The translations under genes and the position numbers were made by a program. A stretch of DNA of 64,000 nucleotides. Origin: Cercis canadensis (taxonomy: Eukaryota > Streptophyta > Magnoliopsida > Fabales > Fabaceae). The notes beneath the pieces were generated by a model. It was not told the origin of the DNA and made no database searches. It saw only the letters and a list, made by a program, of their open reading frames with translations. How positions within the stretch are numbered: position 1 is the first letter of the stretch; each line of letters begins with the position of its first letter. Positions 61,184 to 64,000 of this stretch are shown here, piece by piece. The DNA lies in contig QAOA01008060.1 of the NCBI GenBank assembly GCA_003255065.1, forward strand, positions 84,684 through 148,683. Direction: 5' to 3'.

Positions 61184-64000
61184 GTATCTAGGACTGGACA
61201 GTTTCCTAGTGAGTCACTATATCTGCACCGGGACACTGTTTCGGTTCATACCTGTTTCTGACTCGGATATTTTTATCGTGTTTCCCTGTATCTAGGACTG
61301 AAAAATTTCCTGGTCAGTCACTACATCTGGTCCAGTACCCTGTTTCGATTCATCCCTGTTTCTGACTCGAATATTTTTCTCGAGTTTCCCTGTATCTGGG
61401 ACTGGACAGTTTCCTGGAGAGTCACTATACCTGGTCTGACAACCTGTTTGGGTTCATCCCTATTTCTGACTCAGATATTTTTCTTGTGTTTTCCTGTATC
61501 TGGGACGGGACCGTTTCCTTGTATGTCATTACATCTGGTCTGAGACCCTATTTCGGTTCATCCCTGTCTCTGACTCGGTTATTTCTCTTCTGTTTCCCTT
61601 TATCTAGGACTGGAATGTTTCCTGTTGAGTCACTATATCTAGACTGGGACCCTGTTTCGGTTCATCCCTCTTTCTGACTCAGATATTTTTCTCGTGTTTC
61701 CCTGTATCTGGGACTAGAAAATTTCCTGGTGAGTCACTATACCAGGTCTGAGAACATGTTTGGGTTCATCCCTATTTTTGACTCAGATATTTTTCTTGTG
61801 TTTCCCTGTATCTGGGACGGGACAGTTTCCTGGTGAGTCACTATATCTGGTCTGAGATCCTGTTTCGGTTAATCCCTGTTTCTGACTCGGTTATTTTTGT
61901 TTTGTTTCCCTGTATCTAGGACTGGACAATTTCCTGGAGAGTCACTACATCTGGTGCAGGACCCTGTTTCGGTTCATCCCTGTTTCTGAGTCGGATATTT
62001 TTCTCGAGTTTCCCTGTATCTGGGACTGGACAGTATCCTGGTGAGTCACTATACCTGGTATGAGAACCTGTTTGGGTTCATCCCTGTTTCTGACTCAGAT
62101 ATTTTTCTTGTGTTTCCTAGTATCTGGGAAGGGACAGTTTCCTTGTGAGTCATTATATCTGCTCTGAGACACTGTTTCGGTTCATCCCTGTTTCTAACTC
62201 GGTTATTTTTCTTGTGTTTCCCTTTATCTAGGACTAGAATGTTTCCTGGTGAGTCTTTATATCTGGACGGGACCCTGTTTCGGTTCATCCCTATTTCTGA
62301 CTTGGGTATTTTTCTCGTGTTTCCCTGTATCTGGGACTGGACAGTTTCCTAGTGAGTCATTATATCTGGACCGGGACCTTGTCTCGGTTCATCACTGTTT
62401 CTAACTCGGATATTTTTCTCGGGTTTCCCTTTATCTGCGACTGGACAGTTTCCTGCTGAGTCACTACATCTGGTACAGGACCCTGTTTCAGTTCATCCCG
62501 ATTTCTAACTCGGATATTTTTCTCGTGTTTCCGTATATCTAGGAATGGAAAGTTTCCTTGTTAGTCACTATATCTGGTCTGAGACCCTGTTTCGGTTCAT
62601 CCCTGCTTCTGACTCGAATATTTTCCTTATTTTTCCCTGTATCTGGGACTAGACAGTTTCCTAATGACTCACTATATCTAGATCGGGACCCTACTTCGGT
62701 TCATTCCTGTTACTGACTCAGATATTTTTCTTATGGATCATTGTTTCAGGGACGGGACAGTCCCGATATCTGGTCTGAGATCCTGTTTCGGCTAATCCCT
62801 GTTTCTGACTCGGATATTTTTCATGTGTTTCCCTTTATCTAGGACTGGAATGTTTCCTGTTGAGTCACTACATTTGGACCGGGACCCTATTTCGGTTCAT
62901 CCATGTTTCTGACTCAGATATTTTTCTCGTGTTTCCCTGTATCTGGGACTGGACAGTTTCCTGGTGAGTCACTATATATGGTCTGAGACCCTATTTCGGT
63001 TCATCCCTATTTCTGAGTCGGATATTTTTCTTGTTTTTCCCTGTATCTGTGACGGGACAATTTCCTGGTGAGTCACTATATCTGGTCTGAGACCCTGTTT
63101 CGGTTCATCCCTGTTTCTGACTCGGTTATTTTTCTTGTGTTTCCCTTTATCTAGGACTGGAATGTTTCTTAGTGAGTCACTATATCTGGACCAAGACCCT
63201 GTTTCGGTTCATCCCTATTTCTGACTCGGATATTTTTCTCGTGCTTCCCTGTATCTGGGACTGGATAGTTTCCTAGTGAGTCACTATATCTGGACCAGAA
63301 CCCTGTTTCGGTTCATACCTGTTTCTGAGTCGGATATTTTTCTCGTGTTTCCCTGTATCTAGGACTAGACAGTGTCCTCGTGAGTCACTATACATGGTCT
63401 GAGAACATGTTTGGGTTCATCCCTATTTCTGACTCAGATATTTTTCTTGTGTTTCCCTGTATCTGGAACGGGACAGTTTCCTTGTATGTCATTACATCTG
63501 GTCTGAGACCCTATTTCGATTCGTCCCTATTTCTGACTCGGTTATTTTTCTTATGTTTCCCTTTATCTAGAATTGAAATGTTTCTTGGTGAGTCACTATA
63601 TTTGGACCAGGACCCTGTTTCGGTTCATCCCTGTTTCTGACTTGGATATTTTTCTCGTGTTTCCCTGTATCTGGGACTAGACAGTTTCCTAGTGAGTCAC
63701 TATATCTGGACCGGGACCCTGTTTCGGTTCATCCCTATTTCTGACTCGGATATATTTCTCGTGTTTCACTGTATCTAGGATTGGACAATTTCCTGGAGAG
63801 TCACTACATCTGGTCCAAGACCCTGTTTCGGTTCATCCCTGTTTCTGACTCAGATATTTTTCTCGAGTTTCCCTGTATCTGGGACTGGACAGTTTCCTGG
63901 TGAGTCACTATACCTGGTCTGAGAACCTATTTGGGTTCATCCCTGTTTTTGACTCAGATATTTTTCTTGTGTTTCCCAGTATCTGGGACGGGACAGTTTC

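Larger units (their letters stand above)
37224..64000 (+). repeat. Satellite DNA array, right block
   Basis: Same 104-bp satellite in the same orientation and phase as the left block. From 37.2 to 43.85 kb it uses the left-block variants (CATGATTGGG, CGAATATTTTTCTCGAG, 92-bp palindromic units). From about 43,851 the mix changes. CATGATTGGG is not seen again and palindromic units become rare (57,374 and 62,753). New recurrent variants appear: CTAAGATATTTTTCTTGTGAATAAC (45-50 kb), GGTTCCTTGTATCTGGGAATGG (47-52 kb), GGAGAGTCAC with TCTGACAACCTG (53-62 kb) and TTATTTCTCTTCTGTTTCCC (55-62 kb). The array runs off the right edge of the window. No gene or non-satellite insertion is seen in this block. 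Confidence 0.97.

Noticed and set aside
1..64000. Telomere repeats, rRNA or tRNA genes, CENP-B-box-like motif
   Set aside because: I looked for TTTAGGG runs, conserved rRNA stretches, tRNA-like arms and a conserved CENP-B box and saw none in the satellite or the LTR.

Overview
This window is almost entirely one tandem satellite DNA array. It consists of head-to-tail units with a basic period of 104 bp, roughly 600 of them, all in the same orientation, and I see no gene that I can defend. The host is most likely a flowering plant. The satellite itself does not show this; the evidence is the single inserted element, a 1,430-bp solo LTR with TG...CA ends, a 5-bp target duplication, and a cluster of plant-type TGGGCC (site II) motifs upstream of a TATA-like box. 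I do not recognise the satellite family and cannot name a species. A pericentromeric, centromeric or other heterochromatic location is an inference only.

Layout. 1-35,788: satellite, rich in monomers carrying CATGATTGGG and in 92-bp monomers with the palindrome CGGGAC-A-GTCCCG. 35,794-37,223: solo LTR flanked by ATAGT repeats. 37,224-43,850: satellite of the same flavour as the left block. 43,851-64,000: satellite with a different variant mix, including a tandem 1,039-bp higher-order repeat (46,697-48,774), 312-bp trimers near 50.4 kb and longer-range repeats (offsets 2,482 and 5,483 bp). The 104-bp monomer is built from three diverged sub-repeats of about 35 bp (34+35+35).

The array is a mosaic of long-range duplicated blocks with sharp junctions: 12.6-14.76 kb resembles 32.8-35.59 kb, 5.56-6.64 kb resembles 38.16-39.24 kb, and 35.59-38.16 kb (minus the LTR) resembles 42.54-43.85 kb. 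The last pair supplies the empty target site of the LTR at 42,741-42,745, so the insertion can be read directly.

The strangest feature is at 6,456-6,489. There, 34 consecutive bases are the base-by-base complement, NOT the reverse complement, of the sequence expected from the paralogous block at 39,053-39,086. Ordinary inversion cannot produce this, so it is either a data-handling artefact or something without a known mechanism. Three single Ns (804, 18,448, 45,831) mark assembly joins; the first is flanked by an almost exact 144-bp duplicate. Open reading frames in the window come from a T-rich 104-bp repeat read in rotating frames and are not genes.
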